Origin: Cinclus cinclus
Lineage: Eukaryota; Chordata; Aves; Passeriformes; Cinclidae
DNA: 64,000 nucleotides
Assembly: GCF_963662255.1 (NCBI RefSeq)
Contig: NC_085055.1
Coordinates: 17,718,704 to 17,782,703 of the forward strand
Direction of reading: 5' to 3'
In this document: piece after piece, positions 37,961 through 52,541 of the stretch
Position numbering within the stretch: the first letter of the stretch is position 1
Layout: each line of letters starts with the position of its first letter
Position numbers and translations under genes: made by a program
The notes under the pieces: model-generated
Told to the model about the DNA's origin: nothing
The model's input: only the letters and a program-made list of their open reading frames with translations
The model's database searches: none

Positions 37961-40767
37961 TTAGGACACAAAGAAAGCTCATTAGTGCCTTTGGACATTT
38001 TCTTAGGAAGATAATGATCAATCTAATCAAACTGCCTCTAACACCTCCCCTCAACGAATTTTTTAACCAGCTTGCAAATACAAACCACATCCACCTCAGG
38101 AGCAGAGGTTTCCCCAGACTTGCGCTCGTGTGGTTTTAGGGGAAAATGACAGTGCAGCAGAGACACAACTTGAGCTGCCTGATGACCCCAGTCAGGACAC
38201 ACTTGTTCCCTCCTGTCTATGCAGTACTGAACAGACAGGGACACAGCTGCAGGACACAGCAGCTTGGTTAGGGGGGACCAGGAAGAGGGAAATAGAGATG
38301 CTTCCAGGATGGAACAGAGGGTCATTGGAAGGACCACAGCACAGGAGTGGGAGGTGTTTGGGCCATGGGCAGGTTGGAGGATTTGAGGAGAGAAACAAGG
38401 GCAGAAGACTGTAAATGTCTAGTAATGTGAAAATGTAAAAATCTATAGGAACCTTATTTTACCATTTTTACTGCTCACAGAACAGCATACTCTTGCTCAA
38501 AGCCAGAGTATGAATCTATCATCTTCTATTCCCTTTATGAAACAATGTTCTAAAGTCTTTTCCAGAGACTTACCTCCCACTAGTCCTGATGGGCAAGAAA
38601 AATACTCAGGATTTGACTCCTTGAAAGACTTGCAGTAGAAAAAACTCCCCAAATTTAAAAATTTTAAAAGAATTCGAGAACTGTCCCACACTTTGTGTGG
38701 TCCATACAGATTTCCAGATATTTAGAAATTCAACTTTCTGTAAAAACAGTGAAACCAATGTCACGGCAAAAGACTAGATGAGTAGAATTCTGAAAGTGTT
38801 TAAAAGAAGTTATTTATAAATTGTCCAGTAGCCAAAAAAAAGCTTTAAAAGCTTTATCTAGTGAAACTGCCTCATCCAGAGCCAAAATATCTAACTAATA
38901 ACTGGTCAGTATTTAGCTACATTTTCACAAGGGAAGAAAATCAGCCTTGGGCTGAAGAAAAGCATGAAAGATGAGAATACAAAGGATTACTTTTGAGAAA
39001 GCTGAGAATAGTGCCTTGTGCTGAAGGCATTTCCTTAACAACAACGGATGTCATTGTCATGATGGTGGATAATTTTGCCTTCAGCATCAACAAAGTTAAG
39101 AGTGAAGTACAAATTCCAGGCTGGGGGTGGATGATGATGCTAGGAGAGCACAGCTCAGTTTTCAGATGTCAGCCTGAGTTTGCAATCCTGACAGCCAGAT
39201 AAGACTTGTTTTCCCTCATAAGTTGAGGGAATGGGTCTGGAGGAGCAAAACATGAGCACAGCTTTTACTGTCACTCTACAGACAGCAGCCACATTTCATT
39301 GTGGAAGATCACACTCGAAGTTACTTCAGCTGAGATGCCTCTGAGGAGGCTGTGGTTTATTAGTTACAATCACAACTGTCAGAACTGTAGTTCTCCAAAC
39401 AAAAAAAACACTGAAATGACAGGAACATGAACAAATTGAAGCCCCTGCTGAAAGTGCTGCAGTAGGAAGAGAGCCACTGCATGATGAGATGTCTCTGGTA
39501 CCAGGGAGAGTCCTTAGCAGTATCTTTGATACCTGCAGGGGTGAGGAACATTTTGACAGCCCTGAACTTGGACCACTGAACCACTGAACTTGGCAGTGAG
39601 ATGTGGGTGTGCCAGAGGGAGGAGTGGAACTCAGAAAACACAGAGATCCTTTGGCCAAGAAGTGAAGACAGGAATCCCACCAACTCATCAAGTACCACAG
39701 CATTGTATTTAAACAGGTTTGAACAAATTTTCTCTTCAGCTTCTCCCACTTGTTTTCATTTCCTCAGTCATTTTCTCAACATACTTAGAGCCCAACTCTC
39801 ACTTTCATCTTCCTTCACCCTTTTTTGGTAATTTGCATTTTTTACTCTTTATACTGAGAAAGAAACCATTAAAATGTGTATGCTTTAATACCACAAGTTA
39901 CAAGTACTCTTTTTATAAGACTCTTGTTTTTTCATTATATTTAGTTGACAAGCTACTGAACACATTATTTTGGATCTGAGACTTTCAGTACTGAATGTCA
40001 GACCCAACCACCCACTAACCTTGCAGGCAGCAAAATGGAGCTTTCTCAGATTAGCTGGAAGAACTGAAGATTTTGAAATATGGTGAAGAGATGAAAAAAA
40101 TCTGTAGAAAATGCCCTTGGAAATCAACACATGAGAGACTATGGTTTCCACAGCACTTGAGTTTTTTGGTTTTGATTTAATGCTTATCAAAGGTCAAATA
40201 AAATCCAGTTTGAAGAAATGTTTTTAGAGAGAAAAAATTTCAGGAAAGGTCAATAAAGAAAGAATCACAACAGGAGTCTGCACAGCTGTAATGGGTGTCA
40301 AGTCTGCATATTTTGTAGGCCTTTTATGACTAAGAGGGGATTTTTCTATGCCTATTATCTTCATTAGTTTAGCTGAGTGATACAGAAAGAATGGAGCCTG
40401 TGATACCCCTGCAGCCTTCAATGCACTGAACACCCAGAAATTGTCATTGCACAGATGGTCAGAAAATGCAAAGCTCCAGCACACAGTGTGTGTTAAATAC
40501 ATCAGTCCTTTGGGCTCCCAACTGCTCATCGCATCCTACAACTTCAGACATGGAGGAAAATGGAACTGTAGAGCTATTTGTGAAAAATTCTCACATAATT
40601 TTATTATACTATTGTCATTTTATATATATATGATACTGTATTTTAAGTTTTAGAGAAAGGAAGTACAAAAGCAAAGCAAAGTTTAGAGCTTGGGAAGATG
40701 AAAGCAGCTCCAAAAACTGCGAGAAAGGGAATGTGCTGAAGCTGCGGCTGCTGTCTTGGGTAGAAAT

Positions 40768-40935
40768 AATTAACTTTTCTGTTGGCAGTGCAAGTAACCA
40801 GATAATTCCATGTAATTGCTTATGATTAGCATTGCTTGAAATGGTATTGCTAATTTCCAGTGAAGATTAGCATGTTATTTAAATAATTATTCTGCACCAT
40901 ATCACTTGGACACTTCAATTGCATGTATATCTACT
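40768..40935. promoter_or_regulatory. Candidate regulatory element, TAAT/ATTA-dense
   Basis: Many homeodomain cores (TAATT, ATTAG, AATTA) occur here. GATTAGCAT is repeated at 40824-40832 and 40865-40873. Adjacent motifs are TAATTGCTTATGATTAGC and TTATTTAAATAATTA. Composition resembles developmental conserved non-coding elements; conservation was not tested. Confidence 0.3.
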
Positions 40936-43900
40936 GTGAAATTCCTAGAGGTGTTCACAATATTTCTGGTTATTTTTGTCTATGCCAGACCTTTGCTATT
41001 GCAGTGCTTTAGGAAACAACAGCAGCAGAAGAATTAATAATGTTGTATTGAAATGTTGAACTTAACCCCCAAGAATTTTTAAAAACTTAACTATCATAAG
41101 AATTGACCTGTCTGATTATCTTATTTAAAATACCATATACCAGCTCTCTGGAACAACAGTCTAGGCTTAAAATAGTAAAACCTTTTTTCTGTGGGCTGAG
41201 TGTTGCCTCAATGTAGTTGAAACTGTGGGAAGGGCTTTTAGTGGTTTTTCTTTTTGCAGCAACTGCCATGCTGCTGTCTGGTGATCTCGGCTTACAGCAC
41301 TCAGTGCCTGCACTGAAGGGATGGCACAAAGACAAGGGAATTCAGCAGGTTCTGTAAAGCATTCCTGTAAAAGGACCTGGGAGGGTCTTTGCTAAGGATG
41401 ACCAGTTCCCCTGGAAATGGTCAGGCTGGCCATACACCTTTGCTGAAGAGACAGGAGCACTGCTGGAAGGGCACAACTGAGCAAACATCCTTCCTTTATT
41501 CTGAGACATCTCCTGGCATGGGCTCTTCAATGAATCCTCATTCAGCAAGTGTAAAAACGGAGACAAGGTTACAGTTCTCGAGTAATTATTATCAAATACA
41601 GAGAAATACTCTTTTTTTACAACTACCTTTTCCTTCAAGAAAGCCATTATTCTGAAAAAGTCAGCTTTGCTCTGAGCCCACACGCACAGCAGGAAGCCTG
41701 AGCACAGTGTGCTGCCTTTGAGCAGTCAGCTGCTAATGGGCAGCTCACAGCCAGCACGTACAAAACTGGACAAAAACTGGGAAAGGAGCTGCTGATTTTA
41801 ATCCTGTACCTTTTCTGGGGCACAAGTAATTGATACTCACCAGTGCTGGGGAGCAGTGGTTTATCTTGCCCTGCCAGAGACCACTTTCCAAGGCCCTACA
41901 TACACAGCATGTTCTCCATGGCTCTTCCTTGTGTTCAGAGCAGAGGATGGACCTGAAAGCCAGGTACCTCTCTGCCCTGCCCCTTGATAGCTTCTCCTTT
42001 GTGGCATCTTACATTTGCATGCAGCAAACTTCCTGCCATCATCTCTAAAGCTGCAGCTTTATGTCTTCCAAATGTTTATCCCTGCATTATGGCAGCATGA
42101 GTCACTGCTGCCAAACGCTTGTTTGGAACACGAGAGATGCAGGGTTCTTTTCTTTTGCCTAAAATCTATTTGCAGTATGGAGCTGGGCACTGCCAGGGCA
42201 GGTCAACCTGGCCATCAGGATTGCTTGGTCCCTGCAGAGACTCAGCCAACAAAAAGCATCCTGTGAAGAGCAATTGAGGCTTCTGTTGGGAGCTGCTGAT
42301 CTCTTAAATTATTTTTTTCAGGCAGTTTACAAGTTTCAGCAAAAAGTCTGTTCAGGAGTGAACAGTCCAGAGAAAAAAGGGTGGGAATGGAAAATGAGCA
42401 AATAAATGGATCGACATTTGTGCAGCCAGTTCATAGATTTATCTTTAGTTCATGTATTTATTTTGTTTGCATGCTTGAACTTTGCATAACTAATGCCTTT
42501 TAAACTGCTAAAAAATATATGCTCAGTCAATTCATTCAACTATGAACAGCTTTGAAATTTTCTACTTTTTATTCTATGCCACCCACATTACAGATGTCAT
42601 CCAAAAAAACATAAATAGCTCTTGGGTTTTTCTGCTTTATTTCAACTACTTACATGACAAACCTTAATATCGTTGATCCTGTTTTAAAGACAGCAAAAAA
42701 TCCCACATCCATATGTCAACGCTTTTAACATTGATTGACTGGCAGTAAACCAAGAAGGATACATATGTACATTTTTAAGGTATAGTAGATAGAAACAACC
42801 ATTAGGAGGTCTGACAGCATTTACCTTGATTCATTAAAAATAATACAAGTTATCCACTTCAAAGTGTGGAAGCTGTGAAATTAACTGTACACAGCAATGG
42901 GAAAAACCTTTAATAACCTTTGAATTAGCCCTGCTTCTAGAAACTACTGCTCAGCTGCTCTTGAAGCAGGGACCCTGATTTTCTGCTCTCCTTACATGTG
43001 GATAAATGTAGCTGACTGTTTCTTTCAGGTGTGACCAGTGTGTTTCCAGAGCCTGAGCCTGTTCTGCCGTTCCTTTCACAAACCCTTAAAAATGTGACCA
43101 TCTTTGGACCAGTGGGAGGAAAAAAGGAAAAGGAACCCATGTGGAAGCTAGGAATACAGGGGAAAGCACCATTTAGAGACCTCCCTGTGGAAACATCATT
43201 GAATTTGGGGCAAGCAGATAGAGCAAGGGGCTTGCCCTGCTCCCTCATCCCTCCTCAGAATAGAATCATAAAAGATCCTTCACCTCTAGTAACTTATAGT
43301 AGGAGTGATTTTCTACTGGACCTCATTCCAGACCAAACATTTTGCTGTTGAAATGGCAGGCTGGGTGTAGAGCAGGGGGGGAAGGTAGAACTTTTGTTTT
43401 TGCAGGAGAGAAAAATGGCCATACTTTGTTATCTCCCTTTAATGCAAACTCTATCAACTGCATGTAGGGTTATTTTAATATTACTTTTTACTATCTTGGT
43501 AAAATATTTCCTCTGCACCAAACTTTTGAACATCAGATGTCATCTGAGAGATTTTCAAACACACCTGAGAGAAGCTGCTTGCACCCTCTGACTGGGAGAG
43601 TGGATGTTAGGGCAGCATTTACTGTGGCTCTTGCGTACACACTGTGCAAGCCAACAAGACTTGAGATATTCTGTGATTGTTTTGGAGAAGACATCCATGC
43701 CCACCCCCTTATCTCTCTGTTTATTTGTGCTCTTTTGGGGAATATGAAGTTTTGAAAAGCAATGGCAGCACACAGACCTTTTAACTATGATTGTTGACCA
43801 TCCACCATGGATCATCCATCTGGCTGGCAGCTTTCCTGGCAAGGGCTGAAGAGAAAACCAGGTTTTAACTCCCTTCCTTAGAGGTTATGAGGTCTCTTGC

Positions 43901-46030
43901 AGTACAAGAGTTGAGAGAAGTTGCATTCCTTGGGAGCTTTCTTGCATTAGCATCTACAAATCCAAACCACAACCCTTAACAGAATGTTCAAGCTTCCCAC
44001 AGAATAAATACAGAAACTTGGGATAAGCTTCTAAAATCTTATTTGAAGCTTTAGGCAGTCAAAGAGACAAGACAACATAAATAAATAAACCAAAACTATT
44101 GATCTAAATACATTGGGTAAAAATGTTTCTCTGAGATAAGGGGATAAGATTTTTGAGGGCAGAAGTGTTTACAGAGACCTGAAGTGGTCCTAAGAAAAAT
44201 TCTCTCAAATATGGTATTTTTCTCTACACACAGAAACCAGATCTATACAGTCAGTACAGACCAAAATATATCTCCTAAAATGAGATATATGTTGATTTCT
44301 AGCTTGAAGAATGAATTGCCTCTTCTGCTGTTGATAAAATCATCCAAAGGTCTCTTTTGAAGTCCCTGCCAAACTAAGCTTGTTTTTTACTGATTTTATA
44401 ATCTGCATATGAAAGACTTCATCTGGAATGGAACCTCAGCCAGGATCCTGATTATATTCCCTCAGGTCTAAAAGTAGAAAACTTGTGCATACAGGGCCTG
44501 ATTCTATACTCACTAAGGAAGGCGCAACTAGAATAATTGCAATAAATCCAGTGGAATTCTTCCAAACTAGCATTTACTACTGCATCTACAAATTTAGTCC
44601 ACATATTTGTGGGGAAAACAATTGTGAATAAGAAATGGCAATTCAATAAGTTTTCATAAACTTATAAAACTCATAAAACTTACTCATAAAACTGAGGAAC
44701 TATACACTCTTCAATTAATGTAATTTAGATTTTAACTTAGGATGAAGGAGTATCTTTCTTGACTCAGCTAGGGTGGCATTTTTAGCTAATTGAGGAGTTT
44801 TCTCTCCAAAGGTTACACCCTGAGTTCTCACGCCCATCAGAAAGACATCCCAGTCGTTAGTTGGCTTCGTTACAAAATATTTCGTATCTAATCAATCTGT
44901 TAGAATCAAGCATCTCAACTTCCTTACCAATACTAGGAAAAGGAGTGGGCCAGCAGCAGGGACAATACATCAGGAGTATGCCAAGTAACAAATCAGATAT
45001 CTCCCTCCTTCTAGAGTTACGGTCACCCCTGGCAGGGTGAGCTCTGAAGTTGGCAACATCCTCCTTGGCAGACTCCATCCCCTGTAATGCTGGAGATCTC
45101 CTCACTGCGTCTGAGTCACTTGGCTTGTTCAGCAGAGCCAGTTAACCTGCTCTTGCATCCCCTCTAAGCCACCTCTTCCAGTGCTGCTCTGTCAGGTTTC
45201 CTTCATACACAAGCTCTTCCCAGTCCCTGCTCCTCCTTGCTCTTTCCTGAACATTTCCTGCCCAGAGGAAAGGCACCAAAGTACACACAGTGCTCAGCAC
45301 TGGTTGATACAGCAACAAAAACAAAACAATGTTTGCTACTGTCATCTAGCATTTTTCCTAATTCAGCCATAACACTTGGTTTTTGCTTTTCTGACTAATA
45401 CCTCTTTTAAAAGCAAAGGCTGGGCCTCTGCAGGGCTGTAAAAACACCCGGGTAGGTTTCAGGCTCATGTCAAATGATGTTTGAATTTGCTATTTCTTGT
45501 GAGAAGATGTTAAAGTTTATTTAAAAACCACAAAAAAAAAAAAAAACCAACAAACCAACTTCTGTGTGCTCAGCTCAAAACAAACCAACAAATTATAATT
45601 TTAATATCTGTATATATACAATAGTATGAATGCCAAAAAAATCCCTTCTTCACCTGTTTTTCATTCTGAATTGATTCAAGCACATATACATAATATTGTG
45701 GTCTGAGCAATAGTAGTATAGTAGTTGTTTCCAAGCTGTCTTAAAAAAAAAAGTCCTTGTCATTATCAATGACAAAAACTTGGCCACTTTGAAGCTGATG
45801 ACAAAAATTCTTAACCAGCTTCACGGGCTCAGGATTTCACGTCAGAGATAACCATTCCTATCTTAACTCAAGGTTATCAATGATATCCTGAAATAAAATC
45901 AGTAACTGGAATGTGTACTGTGTCTTCTAAATAGAGCTCCCAAAGGACTAAGTAATCTTTTAGAGTGATTCCATAGACTATGTCATTGCAATGCAAGGAC
46001 AATTTGGGTAGCAAAAAGTAACTGCCCAAG

Positions 46031-46097
46031 AGCTAATTAGGCATGCTGCCATTCACTAATTACTCTAATCAAAATTAATAATAATTATTAATCTTGT
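46031..46097. promoter_or_regulatory. Candidate homeodomain-site cluster
   Basis: A 67-bp stretch with CTAATTAG, ACTAATTACTCTAATCA and AATTAATAATAATTATTAAT. It may be a regulatory element or simply AT-rich sequence. Confidence 0.25.
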
Positions 46098-47554
46098 TTT
46101 TATACATTTTCCTACCCAGCTGCTTTACTGTGGCCAACATAACCATAATTTTGAGCCCCAAGGTGCCACTGAGACATGGCAGTTCCGCATCTGAAAATGC
46201 CCTGCTCCCCAGAAATCTCTCTCTTTGAGGAGGCTGCTGCTTCAAGCAAGCCCAAACAGGCTCTGCCAGCCCCACACTGACACCTAACTCAGTAGCCAGT
46301 GTTGAACTGAATTTTCACTATTACTCTGGAGTGCAAAAAAACCAGTGCTGGCTAAAACACAGGACTTCCCTGAGGTTTTCCCTCTTTTCCTCTTTTTAGC
46401 TTAGTCTTTTTTCAAAAAAACCCCCAACAATTAAATCCAAGAAAGAAATTCCTGGATTCTTGATTCAGTTATGTCATAACCATGGGGTTTGAAGTGGAGC
46501 CATTAGCTTAGGAGAAGGTAAATTTTGTACAGATACATTTGCTCCAAAAACTGCAGCTAACCTGAAAGACTGCACCAATTTAAATAAGATTTTCTAAAAT
46601 ATCGATAAAACCGCTGCAAACAGCCAGGCTAGACCTGCCCTAACACAGCTGCTGCTCCAGGGAGTCATGGATAATGTGCCAGCCCACATGAGATGGGGAC
46701 TCCTTTGGTGTGTGTCACTATGGTGCAGCCCGAGAGACCGAGGGGTGCACAGCTCTGGAACCCGAATGATCCAGCCCAGTATTCCCGTGGGAATATCAAA
46801 CCTGGGTGTGCACAGGAACACCAGAGTCACCCCTGACCAAACTGCAGAGCCAGCCCGTATCTGCCATCAGCTTGAACATTTCTGAGCTGGGTTTCCTATG
46901 GATAGCACATCTGCAGGGATCTCTGTGCTGTTCAAGCTCAGCTATTTGGGAAGGAGATGCACACACTGGACATGCCCCCACAATTTCAAAGGGTTCCTCA
47001 TTGCTTCTTAACAAAAGCTTGTAATGCAGTTACCTCTTTGGGATGTGCTGAAAACACATTATGGGGGAAAAAAATGGATGGGAACAACAAGAAATTATTC
47101 CTGTCAGTAATTATGCATCACTCCCAGGTTTAACCCTCCCCTTTTATTGCCAGTGAACCTGTTGCACAATTTGGCATCGGTCTGATGCCAACAAGAGTGT
47201 GCCTGTGCTTGGGGCTGTGGGTCAGTGCTGAGTGAGGAGGAGAAGCTTAAAGCTTAACCTAGGAGAAAAGAGAAAGCAGAGACCTCACAAGCAGAGCTGA
47301 GTGGTCAGTGGTCAGGTCTGTTCTTCACACATTTCTCACTCCCTAAGGCAACTGAAATAGGACAGTATTTAGCAGATACAACACAAGAAAGGTTTTTCTG
47401 GGAGGAGAGTGGTGTCAAACATAGTATTCCTGCACCTACTTCTGCATCTTTCCTATTATATACATTAAGAGATTAACACATTTTTATATGGCTGTGACTG
47501 AAGCAGAATTTCTCATAATTGCAATCCATTTTCTCTTTTTTGGCTCCCTGAAAT

Positions 47555-47690
47555 GGCATGCAAATATTATTGAAAATGAATGTTCCTTTCAGTACTGAAT
47601 GTAATAGACCAACATGCAATAGCTTTTACAGAAGTTCCAATACAGAAAAGGTAAAAAAGCACTTTAATTATAAATTATTCAGAAATACTT
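47555..47690. promoter_or_regulatory. Candidate element with perfect POU octamer
   Basis: ATGCAAAT at 47558-47565 is the consensus octamer. It is followed by further ATGCAAT-like and AATTATAAATTATT motifs. Function is inferred from motif content alone. Confidence 0.25.
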
Positions 47691-49539
47691 TGTATGAAAT
47701 AAAATGTCAACGTGAAGCAAGTGGAAGATGATGCAGCATCCTATTGTGCAATAATAGGGCATAAAAATAAGACATATCTCTTACCAGCCATCAAAAGTGA
47801 AAAACATACCTATTGTATAAGAACAGAGATTTTCTGGGGAATTAAACTAGCTTAACATGACATTATTGCTGCAGGGATGTATGTCAATATGTCCCTTATG
47901 AAAAAACAGGAGGATTCTTCTATGGGGTTTTGGGCTTGACTCATCGATAAGTTAATTTATACTGGTACAACTCTTCTGAGACCAAGTCCTGAACCAGCAT
48001 GAAACTGGCACACTGCACAGGATAAATCAGGCCCAATATTTAACACACTAAAAATCAATTCTTACCAGCTGCAGAAGGATTAAGTGGAAAAATGTGTACT
48101 TTGTAAGAGTTGTTTACCACTTTTTCTCTCAATTTCTAACACAACTTCTGCTGAATAAGATCCAAAGTCTTCTGTAGTGTTTCAGACAAAAGTCAGCCCT
48201 CAGAATCAGCTTAGCTATATTCTGGGGTTTTCTTACAATAGCTAATACATGTTTCCCACTAAAAAACAGTCCCTATAAACTGACTATCCAAATAATAAAC
48301 ACTCATGGTCATTAAAGTGACTAAAAGAGAGAATACATCTGGATCTCCAGAAATATGGTAACTTTTCCAGAAATCTGAAGAAATATTTCATCTCTTCAGT
48401 CCCTGCCTAGGAAGTCTTTAAATTCAGCATAGAGGTGTTTTCCAGTACTCATGGTCCAGCTCCTCTGCTTGTGAAGAATCATGGGGTCAATCACCAGAAG
48501 GATGCAGGTAAGAAGCCCTCTTTAATTCCAGGTTGGGCACCCTCTCTGTCCAAGTGACCAAGGAGCCAGGGCAGCACCACATCACAGGGAGCAAATGTGG
48601 CACAAACCCCTTGCCTGGTGAACCCACAGCCTCCCAGAGAGCCACAGGGGGACACTATCCTGCAGAGATAAGGATAAGGCTGTCAGGGGATACAGCTGAT
48701 CCTTCAGCTTGTCCCAGCAGCCTTTCCAGCCTGGCTCTGGGCTGTCCCATCCCATGACACAACTGTAATGCACACATGACAGGATGCTGGACTATGACAG
48801 AAGAGCTGAAATCATTAATGGCTTTGTCCCATAGTAAGGTAAGTGTATGTAAACCAACCACGCTGTGGTCCCACCTCATTTCCTCTCCTGACCACACAGC
48901 CTCTGGCACTTTCCCTCCCCCTGGCTGCAGACCTCATGCACCCAGGCAACAACCTGCTTCCCGGAGCTGTTCCAGCAGAAAAACTCATTTAAAAAGTTTA
49001 AAGTGTTCAGCTGGATTGTCTCCAAGAACTGACTGGTCGTGTCATCAAATGAGTTCCAGTGCTAGCAGAAGGGTAAGGACAGAACCTGCAAATGCCACCA
49101 GAGACACAAAGAAGTGAAGAGGAGCTGCGCTGTTTCAGAACAAAGGAACATTCTCAGCAGGAATGAGGCACTTTACATGTGCTAAATAATGTTCTCTAGG
49201 GACTGCACAGCACAGGATAACCTGCCTTGTGTGGGACCGAGGTACCCAGCACTGTGTTCACAGGGGTAACTGTGAACAAGGAATTTGCTGTGACTACTCA
49301 TCAGTTTTTCTCATTCTTAGTTTTAGCAAAGAAACAAGTAAATTAAATCCTACTTTTGCTTTTAGCTGTTTTTAATGATTGCTATTTTTTCAGTTATGCT
49401 CAACTTCCCCATTTATTCTGTAGTTTTCATGCCAGAATTACAGGAAGCTTTCCCAAGGCTGACTTTCATATACTTATTAGATGGAGTTTCAGTTGACCTC
49501 AAGGCAGATACACATCAGATAAGAAAACTCAGAACACAA

Positions 49540-49625
49540 AAGGCAGGGGCAAAGCAGCTGGAACCAGAAATGCAGCTGATGTATCTGGACCTTATTAAAG
49601 CATTTGATACACTGCCTCAAAAGAA
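49540..49625 (+). pseudogene. Possible LINE reverse-transcriptase remnant
   Basis: One frame reads 'QLMYLDLIKAFDTLPQ', which resembles the CR1/LINE RT motif with YLDxxKAFDT. The adjoining sequence shows no further RT similarity that I can see, and an A-rich run follows at 49620. An old internal CR1 piece is the best reading; chance similarity is possible. Confidence 0.35.
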
Positions 49626-50869
49626 AAAAAAAAAGCCAACAAACTTGAAATATTAATTCATATTTGTGTGGATCTAAAGACTTTCACGTGTTTTGAAAAT
49701 TGTTGGAAGTTGTAGGGTTATAAAAGTGGTGGTAATATTAAAGAAAAGGGTGTGGTGACTGGGATAATCTGACATCTTTTAACAATGAACTAATTAAATA
49801 GGAAGATGATGCTAACTGAGAAAGAGTAGCAAGAAAAAAAAACAAATCAAACCAAAATAAAAACCCACACAAAAACCCAAAAACAAAATAGACAAAGTAT
49901 CAGAAACATACATTTCAGAATATAAGAATGCCTGAATAAATACAATGAGACTTCATTTTTAAAAAGGAAGTTACCAGTTAGATGAAAAGTCCAAATTTAC
50001 CAGGTAGATTAGCTCTGAGGTTGTAAACCAGTGTGGGCTTTTAAAAAAGGGTAATTTTTGACTCCACAGGCCAAGTAGCCGTGCACTGTGGACAGTAACA
50101 GCAAAAGTCACCTTCTTTGGTTTTTTTTAGGGACACAACCAACATTTTAAAAGAGTTTTAAGACATCTCTTAGGAAAAATTATAAAAACAATGTCTCTCT
50201 GTACAGAGAACATCCCTCTTTTTTGCTGTTTGACTTTAACCCATGATTTCATTTTATGCTAAGCTAAGCTAAATTCCCTCTTTCGCTAGGACAATCACCA
50301 GATCTGTCATCACAGTTTAAAAATATGTTGCTTTTCATCTTTCCAACAAGTCAGTCTTTCTAAACAATAGTTTCCCCACTTTATCTGGCTCTTCAAGAAT
50401 GCTCAGAGCTAAGTCCTAGCACAGACAGCACTGAGGAGGAGAGAGCTTTCCTCAGCCTTCACTGTGAAGCATGTCTGATCCAGCATGTCCCATGGTAGAG
50501 CAGGGGAGAAGCCATCCAAGATGACAGAGCTCTCAGTTCAGAGTTGATATGGCCAAGGTGCAGCTTTAGTAAGACAGCAAGGCAATGCAGTGCACCTGAA
50601 ACAAGGGCCTTACTTGCCTAGAGCAGTCCTCAGAACTACAGAGAGAACTAATCACTGCTATGGCCTGTGCTACACCTGAAGATAAAAGAATTTCTCCAGA
50701 GAGCTCCCTGATGAGACAGTGCAGACTTTGATGTAATGAAATCTATCAGGCTGTTTAACATAAGACATCACCAGCTATGGACATCTCACTGTATGGATGG
50801 TTTCTAATTAAACTGGGCAAAAGCTCTCAATTGTACAGCGATGTCAGGATGTAAATAACAACATCAGCA

Positions 50870-50896
50870 GCTCCTTCCGCCTCGAGCTTCCGGAAT
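50870..50896. promoter_or_regulatory. Paired CTTCCG ETS-like sites
   Basis: CTTCCGCCTCGAG is followed by CTTCCGGAA (50887-50895), whose TTCCGGAA core is palindromic. This suits ETS-family binding and also a two-base-spaced STAT half-site pair. It lies about 820 bp upstream of the RING gene start. Confidence 0.3.
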
Positions 50897-51087
50897 AAAA
50901 TACCTCTTCTTTTTCAGTGTGCATAATGAATGAGAATCACAACGTTCTAAATATTATTTCGGAAAACTAGCAAAATATCAGTTATGTGTATGAAAGAGAT
51001 GTCACCCTGCCTTCCCATATTAACCCTTAGTCTGCCGTGCTCGTGCCTAACGAGTGTCATTGTAACTGCCGGTCCAAAGCATACAGC

Positions 51088-51098
51088 GGGGAATCCCC
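51088..51098. promoter_or_regulatory. Palindromic kappa-B motif
   Basis: GGGGAATCCCC is a perfect NF-kB-type site, extended by C and G into a 13-bp palindrome. A MYB-like CAACTG follows at 51101. It lies about 80 bp before the CpG island and 620 bp before the RING gene ATG. Binding is inferred. Confidence 0.4.
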
Positions 51099-51110
51099 GT
51101 CAACTGTTAA

Positions 51111-52541
<1,431 letters not shown>

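Noticed and set aside
43255..43305. Possible CR1 tail (agaatagaatcataaaagat)
   Set aside because: Too short, and similarity stops after about 20 bp.
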